64,000 nt of DNA from JAXMAO01 sp046350375 (GTDB lineage: Bacteria > Planctomycetota > Phycisphaerae > UBA1845 > UTPLA1): positions 1-64,000 of the forward strand of contig JAXMAO010000008.1 of the NCBI GenBank assembly GCA_046350375.1. Direction: 5' to 3'. Shown here piece after piece: positions 52,940-62,097 of the stretch (position 1 is the stretch's first letter; each line of letters begins with the position of its first letter). The translations under genes and the position numbers were made by a program. A model generated the notes under the pieces. The model searched no databases. It was not told the origin of the DNA and saw only the letters and a list, made by a program, of their open reading frames with translations.

Positions 52940-53503
52940 ATGGCCGGCTTGGAACTAGGGCTCAACAAGCAGCAGAGCAGCGACCTGAACTTCTACCTGT
53001 ACCGGCGCGCGCTGCATCCGGAGCTGTTCCGCATTTATCTCGATCGCCACATCGAGACGGCGAACTATCAGGCCGACCTGTGGATCATTGGCATGAGCCA
53101 CCTGGTCAGCTTCCAGTCGGACGGCCGGATCGTGACCGAGCTGACCGGCTGCTCGAGCGACCTGCTGACCGATCGCAACCTGATTACGCAGTTCAAGTTC
53201 CGCGGCGAGCGAGATTTCCAGTTCCGCTTCGACGACGCGACGCGCTACATCTTCAGCAGCCAGGTCGAGGAGATGACCGAGCACATCTTCCGCACGACCT
53301 ACCGCGACCTGCAGCGCTACGCCAAGAAAAAGGGGCTGTTCGTCCCCTTCAAGCAGTGGGCCACCGCCGGGCTCGAGCCGTTCTCGTTCCTCGACTACGA
53401 GACGCGCGATCGCGAGCTGCACATCCACGCCTATCACGCCTTCCCCGGCGAGTGGAAGATCCTGCGCACGCAGTCCATTTTCGAGCTGCCGGGCTCACTC
53501 TGA
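52940..53503 (+). CDS. hypothetical protein, DUF2617-like
   Basis: From ATG 52940 the protein is 187 residues and soluble. Key blocks: DLNFYLYRRALHPELFRIYLD, YQADLWIIGMSHLVSFQSDG, FRFDDATRYIFSSQVEEM and ELHIHAYHAFPGEWKILRTQS. The LHPELF and WIIGMSH.V features recall the DUF2617 family, known mainly from planctomycetes and relatives; I place it there with limited confidence. Function unknown. The ATG at 52847 would extend it through a promoter-like sequence. It stands alone between nadA (divergent) and the carboxypeptidase gene. Confidence 0.6.
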   Translation: MAGLELGLNKQQSSDLNFYLYRRALHPELFRIYLDRHIETANYQADLWIIGMSHLVSFQSDGRIVTELTGCSSDLLTDRNLITQFKFRGERDFQFRFDDATRYIFSSQVEEMTEHIFRTTYRDLQRYAKKKGLFVPFKQWATAGLEPFSFLDYETRDRELHIHAYHAFPGEWKILRTQSIFELPGSL

Positions 53504-53676
53504 CAGGCCGGCGATATTGATCGAGCGGGTGTTGACGGCTGCGTTCCGTTCTGAGCGGGCGCGACTGTTGTGCCGCGCGCCACGGTCGTCCAGCCACCAC
53601 GCCCGATGATCGGGCGCCCGCCATTCTCCGCGACGCCGGCGGCGCCGCCACGCCGGGTTGCGCGCCGGCTGCCGGT

Positions 53677-53706
53677 TTGATTCGTCCGCCCGACCGCCGG
53701 TAGGAT
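53677..53706 (+). promoter_or_regulatory. candidate promoter for the carboxypeptidase gene
   Basis: TTGATT (53677-53682) and TAGGAT (53701-53706) with an 18-base gap, each four of six to consensus, lie about 57 bases before ATG 53763. Support is modest. Confidence 0.3.
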
Positions 53707-53762
53707 GATCGGCTACGACTTGGCGCAGGTCCGCTTGGGGATTCGACATGGGAGGTTCGGCG

Positions 53763-56057
53763 ATGACACGGCTTGGCGGGGTGGTGGCGGTGCTTGCGCT
53801 GTGCGCGGTGCACGGGGCGCTGGCCGAGGAAGTGGTGCGGTTCGATGGCCACCGGGTGGTCCGCGCGACCGTTCGCAACGCGGACGAGCTGAACCGGCTG
53901 TTGTCGCTGACGCACGACGTCTGGAGCGAGCGGGTCGGCATCGGCCCGGTCGATGTGCGGGTCACTCCGGCCGAGTACGAGCGACTGAGAAACAGCGGGC
54001 TGCGGTTTCAGGTGCTGATCGACGACGTGCAGGGCAAGATCGACAACCAGTTTGCCAAGGGGCCGGAGGGGGTCGATCCGTTCCTGAACTACATGGACAA
54101 CGCGACGGTGAACGCCTACCTCGCGACCTTGGCGGCCCTGCGACCTGACCTGGCGCAGGTCGTGACGGTCGGCACGACGCTGGAGGGGCGGACGATCCAG
54201 GGTCTGCGAATTACCGGGCCTGGCGCCGGGCCGAAACCCGGGGTGCTGTTCCACGGCTGCGAGCACGCGCGCGAGTGGATCAGCGTGCCCGTTACGCTGT
54301 ACGTGGCCGATCAACTGGTGCGGAACTACGACGCCGATCCGATGCTGCACGACCTGGTCGACCGGTGCGAGTGGTTCATCATTCCGGTGTTCAACGTCGA
54401 CGGGTACCTCTATACCTGGTCGACCAACCGGCTGTGGCGCAAGAACCGGCGGAACAACGGCGACGGCTCGTTCGGGGTGGACATCAACCGCAACTGGGGC
54501 TTTCACTGGGGCGGCGAGGGGGCGAGCACGCTCGGCTCCGACGAGACCTTTCGCGGGCCGTCGGCGTTCTCGGAGCCCGAAACGCAGGCGATGCGCGACT
54601 TCTTCCTGGCGCATACGAACATTGTGACCCACGAAGACCTGCACAGCTATTCGCAGCTCATTCTCTGGCCGTGGGGCTACCAGTCGCCGACGTCGCCTGA
54701 TGAGCCCGAGTTCAACCTCATCGGCACAACCATGCAGTCGATCATCCTGGGCGTGCACGGCGTGTCGTATCGCCCGGGCGCGATCTACAACAACATCTAC
54801 CCGGCGTCGGGCGTGTCGGTCGATTGGTGCTATGGCACGCTCGGAATCCGGTCGTTCTCGATCGAGCTGCGCGACACGGGCGCGAGCGGGTTCGTGCTGC
54901 CGGCGACGCAGATCCGGCCGAATTGCGAGGAGATCTTCCCGGCGCTGATCTACCAGGCCGACTACACCACCACGCCGGTGCACATTGCGCTGCCGAACGG
55001 CGCGCCGACGCTGGTCGCGCCGGGCGCACCTGCGAACTTCGCCGTGCGGATCACCGACGGCCGGCAGACGGTCGATCCGGCGGGGGCGACGCTGTATGTG
55101 CGCTCGTCGCCGAGCGATCCGTACGTGGGGGTACCGATCGCGCACGTCTCCGGCAACGATTACACGGCGACCATTCCGTCGCAGCTCTGTTCGGCGAGCG
55201 TGCAGTTCTACATCGTCGCGGGCGGACTGGGCGGCGGGCAGGCGCGCTCGCCGGGGGCGGCCCCGACGGCGTACTACCCGGCCAGCGTCGGCACGACCGC
55301 CTACAGCTTCAACGATAACTTCGAGACCGACCAGGGCTGGACGGTGACCAACGTCAGCCTTTCGACGGGTGCGTGGGTGCGGGCCGATCCGGTCGGGACG
55401 TTCAGCGGCTCGACGCCGGTGCAACCCGAGGATGACAACCCGGCCGGCGTGGGGACGCTGTGTTACGTGACGGCCAACGGATCGCCGGGCGGCGGCGTCG
55501 GCGCGGCCGACGTGGATGGCGGGCCGACGATTCTGACGTCGCCGCGGATCGACCTGTCGGCGGTGGCGGACCCGTACGTGAACTACTATCGCTGGTTCTA
55601 TTGCAGCAGCGGCACCGGCTCGGGGGCCGACTTCCTGACGGTCGAGATTTCGAACAACGACGGCGCGAGCTGGGTGACGCTTGAGAGCATCACGCACGAT
55701 CCGGGCTGGAAGCCGAAGTCGTTCCGCGTTTCGAACTACGTTCCGCCGAGCAGCCTGATGCGGCTGCGGTTCAGCGTGGCCGACCAGCCGAACGGCTCGA
55801 CCACCGAGGCGGCGATCGACGACGTGACGGTGACGACATTTTCGTGCGTGAACCCGGTGGTGACCGGCGACATGAACTGCGACGGTCTGTTCAACGCGAA
55901 CGACGTGGCGCCGTTTGTGCAGGCGCTGGTCGACGAGGCCGGCTACGCGGCCGCCTATCCGGGCTGCGCGCGGTCGAACGGCGACCTGAACGCCAGCACG
56001 ACGATCGATGGCGACGACGCGCAGCAGTTCGTGGCGCTGCTGCTGGCGCTGCCGTAG
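53763..56057 (+). CDS. secreted zinc carboxypeptidase (M14) with dockerin-like tail
   Basis: ATG 53763 has a GGAGG SD and a signal peptide (LGGVVAVLALCAVHGALA). A propeptide covers residues about 22-100. The M14 domain has the zinc ligands HAREW (His168, Glu171) and LHSYSQ (His294), the substrate arginine in DINRNWGF (Arg243), the tyrosine in NNIYPASG and the general-base glutamate in FSIELRDTG. Then come an Ig-like region, a jelly-roll domain (NDNFETDQGWTV, DPGWKPKSFRVSNYV, AAIDDVTV), and a C-terminal dockerin-like pair of EF-hands (GDMNCDGLFNANDVAPFVQAL and GDLNASTTIDGDDAQQFVALL). Exported exopeptidase, probably attached through the dockerin-like module. It ends 15 bases before a convergent gene. 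Confidence 0.92.
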   Translation: MTRLGGVVAVLALCAVHGALAEEVVRFDGHRVVRATVRNADELNRLLSLTHDVWSERVGIGPVDVRVTPAEYERLRNSGLRFQVLIDDVQGKIDNQFAKGPEGVDPFLNYMDNATVNAYLATLAALRPDLAQVVTVGTTLEGRTIQGLRITGPGAGPKPGVLFHGCEHAREWISVPVTLYVADQLVRNYDADPMLHDLVDRCEWFIIPVFNVDGYLYTWSTNRLWRKNRRNNGDGSFGVDINRNWGFHWGGEGASTLGSDETFRGPSAFSEPETQAMRDFFLAHTNIVTHEDLHSYSQLILWPWGYQSPTSPDEPEFNLIGTTMQSIILGVHGVSYRPGAIYNNIYPASGVSVDWCYGTLGIRSFSIELRDTGASGFVLPATQIRPNCEEIFPALIYQADYTTTPVHIALPNGAPTLVAPGAPANFAVRITDGRQTVDPAGATLYVRSSPSDPYVGVPIAHVSGNDYTATIPSQLCSASVQFYIVAGGLGGGQARSPGAAPTAYYPASVGTTAYSFNDNFETDQGWTVTNVSLSTGAWVRADPVGTFSGSTPVQPEDDNPAGVGTLCYVTANGSPGGGVGAADVDGGPTILTSPRIDLSAVADPYVNYYRWFYCSSGTGSGADFLTVEISNNDGASWVTLESITHDPGWKPKSFRVSNYVPPSSLMRLRFSVADQPNGSTTEAAIDDVTVTTFSCVNPVVTGDMNCDGLFNANDVAPFVQALVDEAGYAAAYPGCARSNGDLNASTTIDGDDAQQFVALLLALP

Positions 56058-56072
56058 TCCGGCCGGCGGCGG

Positions 56073-59000
56073 TCAGCGCTTGCCGGGCGGGAAGAGTGCC
56101 TCGAGCTCTCGCCGCAGGCTGCTGAGCGGCTTGGAGGCGATCTTCGGGTCGCGGATCGTCCCGGTCACCTGAACCTCGAACAAGTCGCGCGACGCGCCTT
56201 CGATCAGCTCGGTGAGCACGGGCACGCGCAGCCGGTGCGGGCTGCCGATCAGCAGTTTCACGTTCAGATCGCCGCTGTCGGTGTTCATCTCGCCGCTGCC
56301 GACCAGCGCGACGGCGTGCCCTTGCAGGTCGATCTTGTCGAGGTGCAGCGTCTGGCCGTCGAGCGAGAAGCGGATCCAGCCGTCGTGGAACATGTTTTCG
56401 TCGGGGGCCAGGTTGACGAGCCGGAAGATGTCGAGCACGGCGGGCAGGCGCCAGACCTGGGCCTCGCGCAGGAAGACCTCGCCGCCGCCGCGCCGCCCGG
56501 CGTCGTCGCCGACCTTGCCGCGCAAAGCGAACTTGCCGAAGACCAGTCCGCGGGCATTCGACGCGGGCTGACCCGGGCGGCGCATGGCGTTGAGCAGCTC
56601 GTCGAGCCGGGCGTCGACCACGTTCATCAGGAAGGCGTACTCGGTGTGGGCGGGGGCGAACTCGATCTCGCACTCGCCCGCGGCCGAGCCGCCGAACAGC
56701 TTGGCCTCGCAGCCGGCGAGCTTCAGCCGCCGCGCGCCGGCGGGAATGACGGCCCGCAGCGTCAGGTCGCGAAAGTCGAACGGCCCGAGCGCGGCCCGCG
56801 CCAGTCTGGCGCTGACATCGACCGCCAGCTGCCCGGCGTGAATCGAGCCGCCGCCGGTCAGCTCGCCGTTGACGTTGCGGGTGTCGAGACCGAGGTTGAG
56901 CGCCAGGTCATGCAGGACGGCCTGGCCGCGCCAGTCCCAGTCGAGCGCGCTGCCGCCGGTGGCGGCGAAGCGCAGGATGTCGAGGTGCAGATCGCACGTG
57001 CCACTGGCGGCCAGCGAGCGCCAGCCGGCCTGCAGTGCTTCGGGCAGCGCGGCGGTGAAGGCATCGTTCAGCGGCAGGCGGTCGGCGTCGACGCGCAGCA
57101 GGCCGGTCGGGCCGACGTTTGCCAGGTCGATCGAGCCGTCGATGCGCAGCGGCGCCGGACCGCACTGGCCTTGCACGCCGGAGAGCTCGACGCGTTCGTT
57201 GCTGACGACCAGGCGCCCGCTGAGCTGGTCGATGGGCAGCGGAAAGGCGGCGTAGCGCGCCGCCCCGTTGCGCACCGTGACGACGGTGTGGTGGCGCTGT
57301 TCGGTGGTGGCGCCGCGCGTGACGCGGTGATACTGCGTCGCCAGGTCGACCTGCCCGGCCGGCGAGAGCATGTTCCAGACGCGTCGCAGTTCAGGCGGAA
57401 CGGCCGATTGCAGCTCGGCGTCGAGCGGAAGATTGGAGACGGAGATCGCCAGGTCGGCGATGGCGCCGTCGGGCTGGCGGTGAACCTCGCCGCGGGCCAT
57501 GACGGCGGCCGCGCCGTGCGAGCCGCGCAGGTCGATGAGCGCGATGCGGTCGGGCGTGATGCGCAGCTGGCCGGTCAGCTTCTCGATGGTGTACGGCAGC
57601 TCGCTGTAGCGCAGCCGCGCGTCGAGCAACCGGGCGTCGAGGTCGTAGCGGACTTCGTCGTCGGGTGGGGCGACATAGACGCGACCGATCAGGTCGGCGC
57701 GGCCCTGCGGGCTGAACTGGGACAGCGCGGTGCGGGCCTCTGGCGGCAGGGCGTCGAGCAGCCGCTCGTCGAGCGGCAGGTCGCGGGCCTCGACGCGGAG
57801 TTCGAGCCGGCCGCCGGGCGCAGCGGCGTCGGCGTCCTGCCAGGCGCCGTCGACGCGGATCGAAGCGTCGAGATGGGCGGGAGTATCGCCGGCGGCCGCG
57901 GACGTGACCGACTCGATCGGGCCGACGCTGCCGGTCAGGCCGTCGAGGTCGATCCGACCGGGGCCGATCCGTACCTGGCCGCAGACGTGGTCGAATGGAT
58001 AGGGGAAACGTTCGAAGCGCAGGCCGGCGTCGAGCAACCGCACGTCGAGCTGCTGATTCCAGGGGCGCGGGCCGTGTGTGTCGCTGCCCGAGGGGCGCGT
58101 GAGCCGGGCGTGGACCTCGGCCAGTCCGTGCGGGTCGAAGAGCATCCACATCCGCTGGTAGCGCGGCGACAGGGCGGCGAACAGCGCGTCGTCGAGCGGG
58201 ACGGCGTCGGCATCGACCGAGAGCTCCAGCCCGGTCCAGGGGCGCGGCTCGTCGAGCCGGGCGTTGATTCGCGCGGTGGCGCTGCCGTGGTTGCCGACGA
58301 GGTTGTCGAGCCAGACGCCGTCGTCGGTGAATCGGACGCGTCCGCGGACGTTGTCGAGCCGCACCGGAAAGCCGCTGTAGCGGGCGGTCGTGCCGTTGGG
58401 GCGCAGCTCGCCGCGCAGCCGCAGCGGGGCGGCCTGGGCGCCGGCCGGCCGGGTGACGTGGCAGTCGACGCCCAGCAGCCCCTCGGGCTCATAGGCGTGG
58501 AGGAACCCGATCAGCTCTGCGGGGAAGCCTTCGCCGTCGAGGATGAGCCGGCGCAGCTCGGGCGACGGGACGGGGACGGCATTGCAGGTGACTTGCAGGT
58601 CGAGGCCGATCTGTTCGAGCGGCAGCTCGATGCTGGAGAGGGTGCCGCGGAGCGTGACCGGCGCCTGGTCGAGCCGGCCGGCCAGGTCGGCGGAGAGCGT
58701 GCTGCCGACCAGGTCGATCTCGCCGACGATGTCGGTGAGGTGGTGGAGGATGATCTCGCCGGAGTCGGCGGCGGCGTCGGTGGCGCGGACGCGACCGAGC
58801 AGCGACAGCGGCACGTTGAGGCTGACGCCGTTGAGCAGCATGTTGTAGCGGCGCTCGGCGGCGACGGTCGCGCCGTACTGAATTCGCTGCGAGCGCACGT
58901 CGCCGCGCAGAGTCAGTCGCTCGAAGAACTGCTGGTAGACCTTGGGCAGCATGCCGCGGATGGTTCCGAGGCCGACCGCGGGCAGGTCGCTGATGGTGCC

Positions 59001-59732
59001 GGCGACCGGGTCGTAGTTCATGCGGCCGCGGGTGGAGCGCTCGCCGAACTGTCGTACGTCGACCAGAAAGGCGGTGCGGTTGCGCGGGTCGGGGCGGACG
59101 TCGATGTCGAATTGCAGCCGCTCGGACTGGCGCCGGCCGGAGGCATCGACCGTGACCAGGGCGACCTCGGCGTCGCGCAGCCGCGTAGTCGGCCGGGGCG
59201 GACGGGCGCGGGCCGATTCGTGCACACCCGAGGCGCGGAGCGACTGCCAGTTGTAGCGGCCGGTCTCGACGTTCTGGATGATGGTGAGTCGCGGGCGCGT
59301 GGCGACGATTTCGCGGACGGCGAATCGCAGGCCGACGAGCTTCCACGGGTCGGTGGCGAGGCGCAGCGACTCGGCGCCGAAGATTTCGCGCGCCGGGCGG
59401 TCGCGCGCCGCCGGGTCGAGCGCAGGGTCGGCGGGGGTGGAGATGCTGACGCCGCGCAGCTCGATGCCGTCGAAGAGAGAGAAGCGCGCCGCGGCGACGC
59501 TGACGTCGCCGCCGGTCATTGCGGCGAGGAAGAATTCGGCGCGGCGGCGGATGTTGTCGTCGGTGGTTTCCCAGCGATAGGCGGCGTAGCCGGTCGCGAG
59601 CAGCGCCAGAGTGGCCCAGCCGATGCGCTGCCGGGCGAGCGACACCGGGCGGCGGCGCGTCGCGGGGCGCGGCGCGGGCGCGGCTCGGGGCGGTGCGGCG
59701 TGCGGCAGGGCTCGGGCGGGGTCGACGCTCAT
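56073..59732 (-). CDS. giant AsmA/TamB-like envelope protein
   Basis: The start ATG (59730-59732) overlaps the stop of the preceding gene (ATGA). After a short Ala/Pro-rich cytoplasmic part and one membrane helix (IGWATLALLATGYAAY), 1,140 residues form a beta-rich repetitive region in which blocks recur (a glycine-x-arginine strand, L.DL.GS.G then a NLPLD / LPLDERL turn). The last 300 residues match an AsmA-like C-terminal domain (GGGEVFLREAQVWRLPAVLDIFRLVNL, SFDLDGQTLHLDKIDLQG-like, GSGEMNTDSGDLNVKLL, VQVTGTIRDPKIA). Such proteins bridge the periplasm and may move lipids to the outer membrane. Last of a five-gene packed cluster. Confidence 0.8.
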   Translation of the reverse strand: MSVDPARALPHAAPPRAAPAPRPATRRRPVSLARQRIGWATLALLATGYAAYRWETTDDNIRRRAEFFLAAMTGGDVSVAAARFSLFDGIELRGVSISTPADPALDPAARDRPAREIFGAESLRLATDPWKLVGLRFAVREIVATRPRLTIIQNVETGRYNWQSLRASGVHESARARPPRPTTRLRDAEVALVTVDASGRRQSERLQFDIDVRPDPRNRTAFLVDVRQFGERSTRGRMNYDPVAGTISDLPAVGLGTIRGMLPKVYQQFFERLTLRGDVRSQRIQYGATVAAERRYNMLLNGVSLNVPLSLLGRVRATDAAADSGEIILHHLTDIVGEIDLVGSTLSADLAGRLDQAPVTLRGTLSSIELPLEQIGLDLQVTCNAVPVPSPELRRLILDGEGFPAELIGFLHAYEPEGLLGVDCHVTRPAGAQAAPLRLRGELRPNGTTARYSGFPVRLDNVRGRVRFTDDGVWLDNLVGNHGSATARINARLDEPRPWTGLELSVDADAVPLDDALFAALSPRYQRMWMLFDPHGLAEVHARLTRPSGSDTHGPRPWNQQLDVRLLDAGLRFERFPYPFDHVCGQVRIGPGRIDLDGLTGSVGPIESVTSAAAGDTPAHLDASIRVDGAWQDADAAAPGGRLELRVEARDLPLDERLLDALPPEARTALSQFSPQGRADLIGRVYVAPPDDEVRYDLDARLLDARLRYSELPYTIEKLTGQLRITPDRIALIDLRGSHGAAAVMARGEVHRQPDGAIADLAISVSNLPLDAELQSAVPPELRRVWNMLSPAGQVDLATQYHRVTRGATTEQRHHTVVTVRNGAARYAAFPLPIDQLSGRLVVSNERVELSGVQGQCGPAPLRIDGSIDLANVGPTGLLRVDADRLPLNDAFTAALPEALQAGWRSLAASGTCDLHLDILRFAATGGSALDWDWRGQAVLHDLALNLGLDTRNVNGELTGGGSIHAGQLAVDVSARLARAALGPFDFRDLTLRAVIPAGARRLKLAGCEAKLFGGSAAGECEIEFAPAHTEYAFLMNVVDARLDELLNAMRRPGQPASNARGLVFGKFALRGKVGDDAGRRGGGEVFLREAQVWRLPAVLDIFRLVNLAPDENMFHDGWIRFSLDGQTLHLDKIDLQGHAVALVGSGEMNTDSGDLNVKLLIGSPHRLRVPVLTELIEGASRDLFEVQVTGTIRDPKIASKPLSSLRRELEALFPPGKR

Positions 59733-60989
59733 GGCCGGTGGCGGGCGGGCGCGGCCGATCGGCGCGCAACGCCGGCGACCATTGTAGTCGCCGCGAGGAC
59801 GTAGATCATCGCGAGCAGCGGAACGCGGTAGCGGACCGATCCGATGAAGACGGTGTGCTGCGCGGTGTAATAGAGCGGGGCCGCCAGCAGCGCCGCCAGC
59901 AGCGTGCGCCGTCGCCGCAGGGTCCAGACGCCGATCGCCGCCGCCGCAAAGACGGGGGCGACGGTCAGCCAGCAGACGACGTCGGCCCAGCCGCCGCGAT
60001 AGCCGAAGCGCGTGCAGCGTGATGGACCAGAGGCGCGCTGAAGCCGCGCCGGCCAGGCGCAGGGTCTGGCGCGGATGGGCGGCGGCCCAGTCGATTGCCG
60101 CGCGGCGACAGGCGCGGTCGCGTTCGAGTTCGCCGGCGCCGGGTGGCAGGGCCGGATAGACGATCCGCTCCATGCCGGGCCCGCCGTCGGCCCAGTCGCC
60201 GAGCCCTTCCATCAGCGTCGCGCCAACGCCGGTGCGGATCGGCACCCACGCTCCGAGCAGGCGATGATTGCGGATTGCGGCCGGCGCGATGACCAGCGCG
60301 AAGACGATCGCGGCGGCGGCGGCGCGGGCGGTCGCGCCGGGCCGGCGAGCGGACGGGCTGCCCGCGCTGCGCCCGAAGCACAGCAGCCCGACCCACGGAA
60401 CGATCAGCAGCAGGGCGCTGCTGCGGGTCAGCGCCGCCAGCGCCAGGGCCGCGCCGGACAGCGCGGCGGGCGACGCGCGCTGCTCGTCGATGGCGGCCAG
60501 CAGCCATTCCAGCGACCACGCCAGCAAGGCCGTGAAGAGCACCTCGGTCAGCAGCAGTCCGTGGCAGAAGACAAAGATCGGATCGACGGCCGCCAGCGCG
60601 CCGGCGACCAGGCCGCCCGTCGGACCGGCGGCGCGGTCGGCTAGCCGCATGATGGCGAGCATGGCGGCCATGCCGAAGAGGACGTTGGCGCCGCGCCCCC
60701 AGAGCGCCAGCGCGGCGAAGCTCCGCGCGCCGAGGACGGTGCCAACCGCGAGCACGTGCGGATAGAGCGGGTCGGTGCCGCAGCGGACCTGCGGCGAGTC
60801 GATCGGCCCGCGCCCGGCGGCGATGTTCATGGCGACGGCGGCGTAGCGGTGCGAGTCGGGATAGTCGAAGGCGGCCGGGGCGCGGGTGGCGTAGATGGCG
60901 ATCGCAATGCGGGTCGCCAGGCCGATCAGCAGGCAGAGATCGCGACCGCGCGGCAGCGACAGGCGGGCGCGGGCAGGCGGGGGCGTCAC
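59729..60989 (-). pseudogene. GT39-like membrane glycosyltransferase, one frameshift
   Basis: A GTG start (60987-60989) overlaps the tilS stop (GTGA). The first frame has the GT39-like first loop (FDYPDSHRYAAVAMNIAAGRG) and several membrane helices (FAALALWGRGANVLFGMAAML, GLVAGALAAVDPIFVFCHGLLL, LLLIVPWVGLLCFGR). At about 60015 the frame changes: one frame gives RLWSITLHA, the next FGYRGGWADVVCWLTVAPVFAAAA and then PLYYTAQHTVFIGSVRYRVPLLAMIYVLAA. One extra base in GCGCTTC would explain it. The corrected protein is about 420 residues and ends at 59729. It may transfer sugars from lipid-linked donors. Sequencing error and genuine inactivation both remain possible. Confidence 0.75.
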
Positions 60990-62056
60990 GAGGTGCTCTG
61001 CCGGACGGTGGGGCGTCCGCGCCGTGCGGCGATGGGCTGCCGGCGGATGACCAGGCGCGGGCCGACGCGGGCCGCTTCCCAGCCGCCGGGCAGCTCGACG
61101 CGGCGTCCGCCGCGGTGCGGCGCGACCAGGGCGGCGGCGGCGGCCAGGCGCTCCTGTCCGACGCGCATCAGCCCGGCCCGCAGGCGGCGCAGCGCGCGGC
61201 GAACCAGTTCGGTCTGCACGATGGCCGGCTGACGTGCCAGCGAGCGGCGGTCGAAGGCGATCTGATCGACGCCGGCTTCGACACAGGCGGCGCGCCAGGC
61301 GGAAGCGGTCGCGGCGGTCAGCAGCGCCCGGAGCTGGCGGGCGTGATCGGCCAGCCGGACGAGCGCCCGCGCGACGCCGGGGTTCAGCTCGCGGGCCAGC
61401 GTGGGCAGGACGCGGTGGCGGATGCGGTTTCGGGTGTACGTCGGGCTGTCGTTGGAGCGATCGTCGCGATGCGCGTAGCCGCGGTGCACGAGGTACGCCT
61501 GCGTGTCGGCGCGGGTGAGCGACAGCAGTGGCCGCACGAGTTTCGGCCCGTCGCGACCCATGCGGCGTGCCGGGGCGATGCCGGCCAGTCCGCGCACGCC
61601 GGTGCCGCGCGCGACGCGATGCAGCACGGTCTCGGCCTGGTCGTCGGCATGATGAGCGGTGAGGACGATGTCGGCGCCGGCGTGGCGCGCGACGCGGGCG
61701 AGAAAGGCGTAACGCTCGCGCCGCAGGGCGGCCTCGGACGTCGGGCGGGCATCGTCAGCGGCAGGCTGGCCGATCCGTGCGGGCCAGTCGAGCGAGTGTG
61801 CGAGCGCGGCGACGAGGCCGGCGTCGAGCTCGGATTCTTCGCCGCGGAGGCGGTGGTTGTAATGCGCGACGGTCAGCGACCAGCCGGACCGCTGCCGGCG
61901 GATTCGCTCGGTCAGCGCCAGCAGCAGCGCCACCGAATCGCAGCCACCCGATACGGCGACGACCATGCGGGCGTTTGCGGCGGGCGCGGCGGCGGCCTCG
62001 AGCGCCCGCAGGACGCGGCGTTCGAATTCGACCGGCGGCAGTTCGCGTCGGGCCAT
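60986..62056 (-). CDS. tilS: tRNA(Ile)-lysidine synthase TilS
   Basis: TilS attaches lysine to C34 of tRNA-Ile(CAU), changing it to read AUA. The PP-loop ATP-binding motif AVSGGCDSVALLLAL is at residues about 31-45, followed by LTVAHYNHRLRGEES, RERYAFLARVARHAGAD, VLTAHHADDQAETVLHR, GTGVRGLAGI and NDSPTYTRNRIRHRVLP (the tRNA-contact segment). Length 356 residues, with the C-terminal helical region reduced compared with E. coli. ATG 62054-62056 opens the family start; upstream frame extends 65 residues of no likeness. Essential gene in most bacteria. Confidence 0.95.
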   Translation of the reverse strand: MARRELPPVEFERRVLRALEAAAAPAANARMVVAVSGGCDSVALLLALTERIRRQRSGWSLTVAHYNHRLRGEESELDAGLVAALAHSLDWPARIGQPAADDARPTSEAALRRERYAFLARVARHAGADIVLTAHHADDQAETVLHRVARGTGVRGLAGIAPARRMGRDGPKLVRPLLSLTRADTQAYLVHRGYAHRDDRSNDSPTYTRNRIRHRVLPTLARELNPGVARALVRLADHARQLRALLTAATASAWRAACVEAGVDQIAFDRRSLARQPAIVQTELVRRALRRLRAGLMRVGQERLAAAAALVAPHRGGRRVELPGGWEAARVGPRLVIRRQPIAARRGRPTVRQSTS

Positions 62057-62097
62057 GGCGACGGTTCCGTGCGGGCGATGCGTCCGCACGCACCATT

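Noticed and set aside
53600..53625. Short palindrome GCCCGATGATCGGGC as terminator
   Set aside because: The loop is too small or the stem too short, and no T-run follows.
56235..59804. A 1,189-residue plus-strand open frame
   Set aside because: It is the antisense of the AsmA-like gene, Gly/Ala/Val/Asp-rich without motifs.
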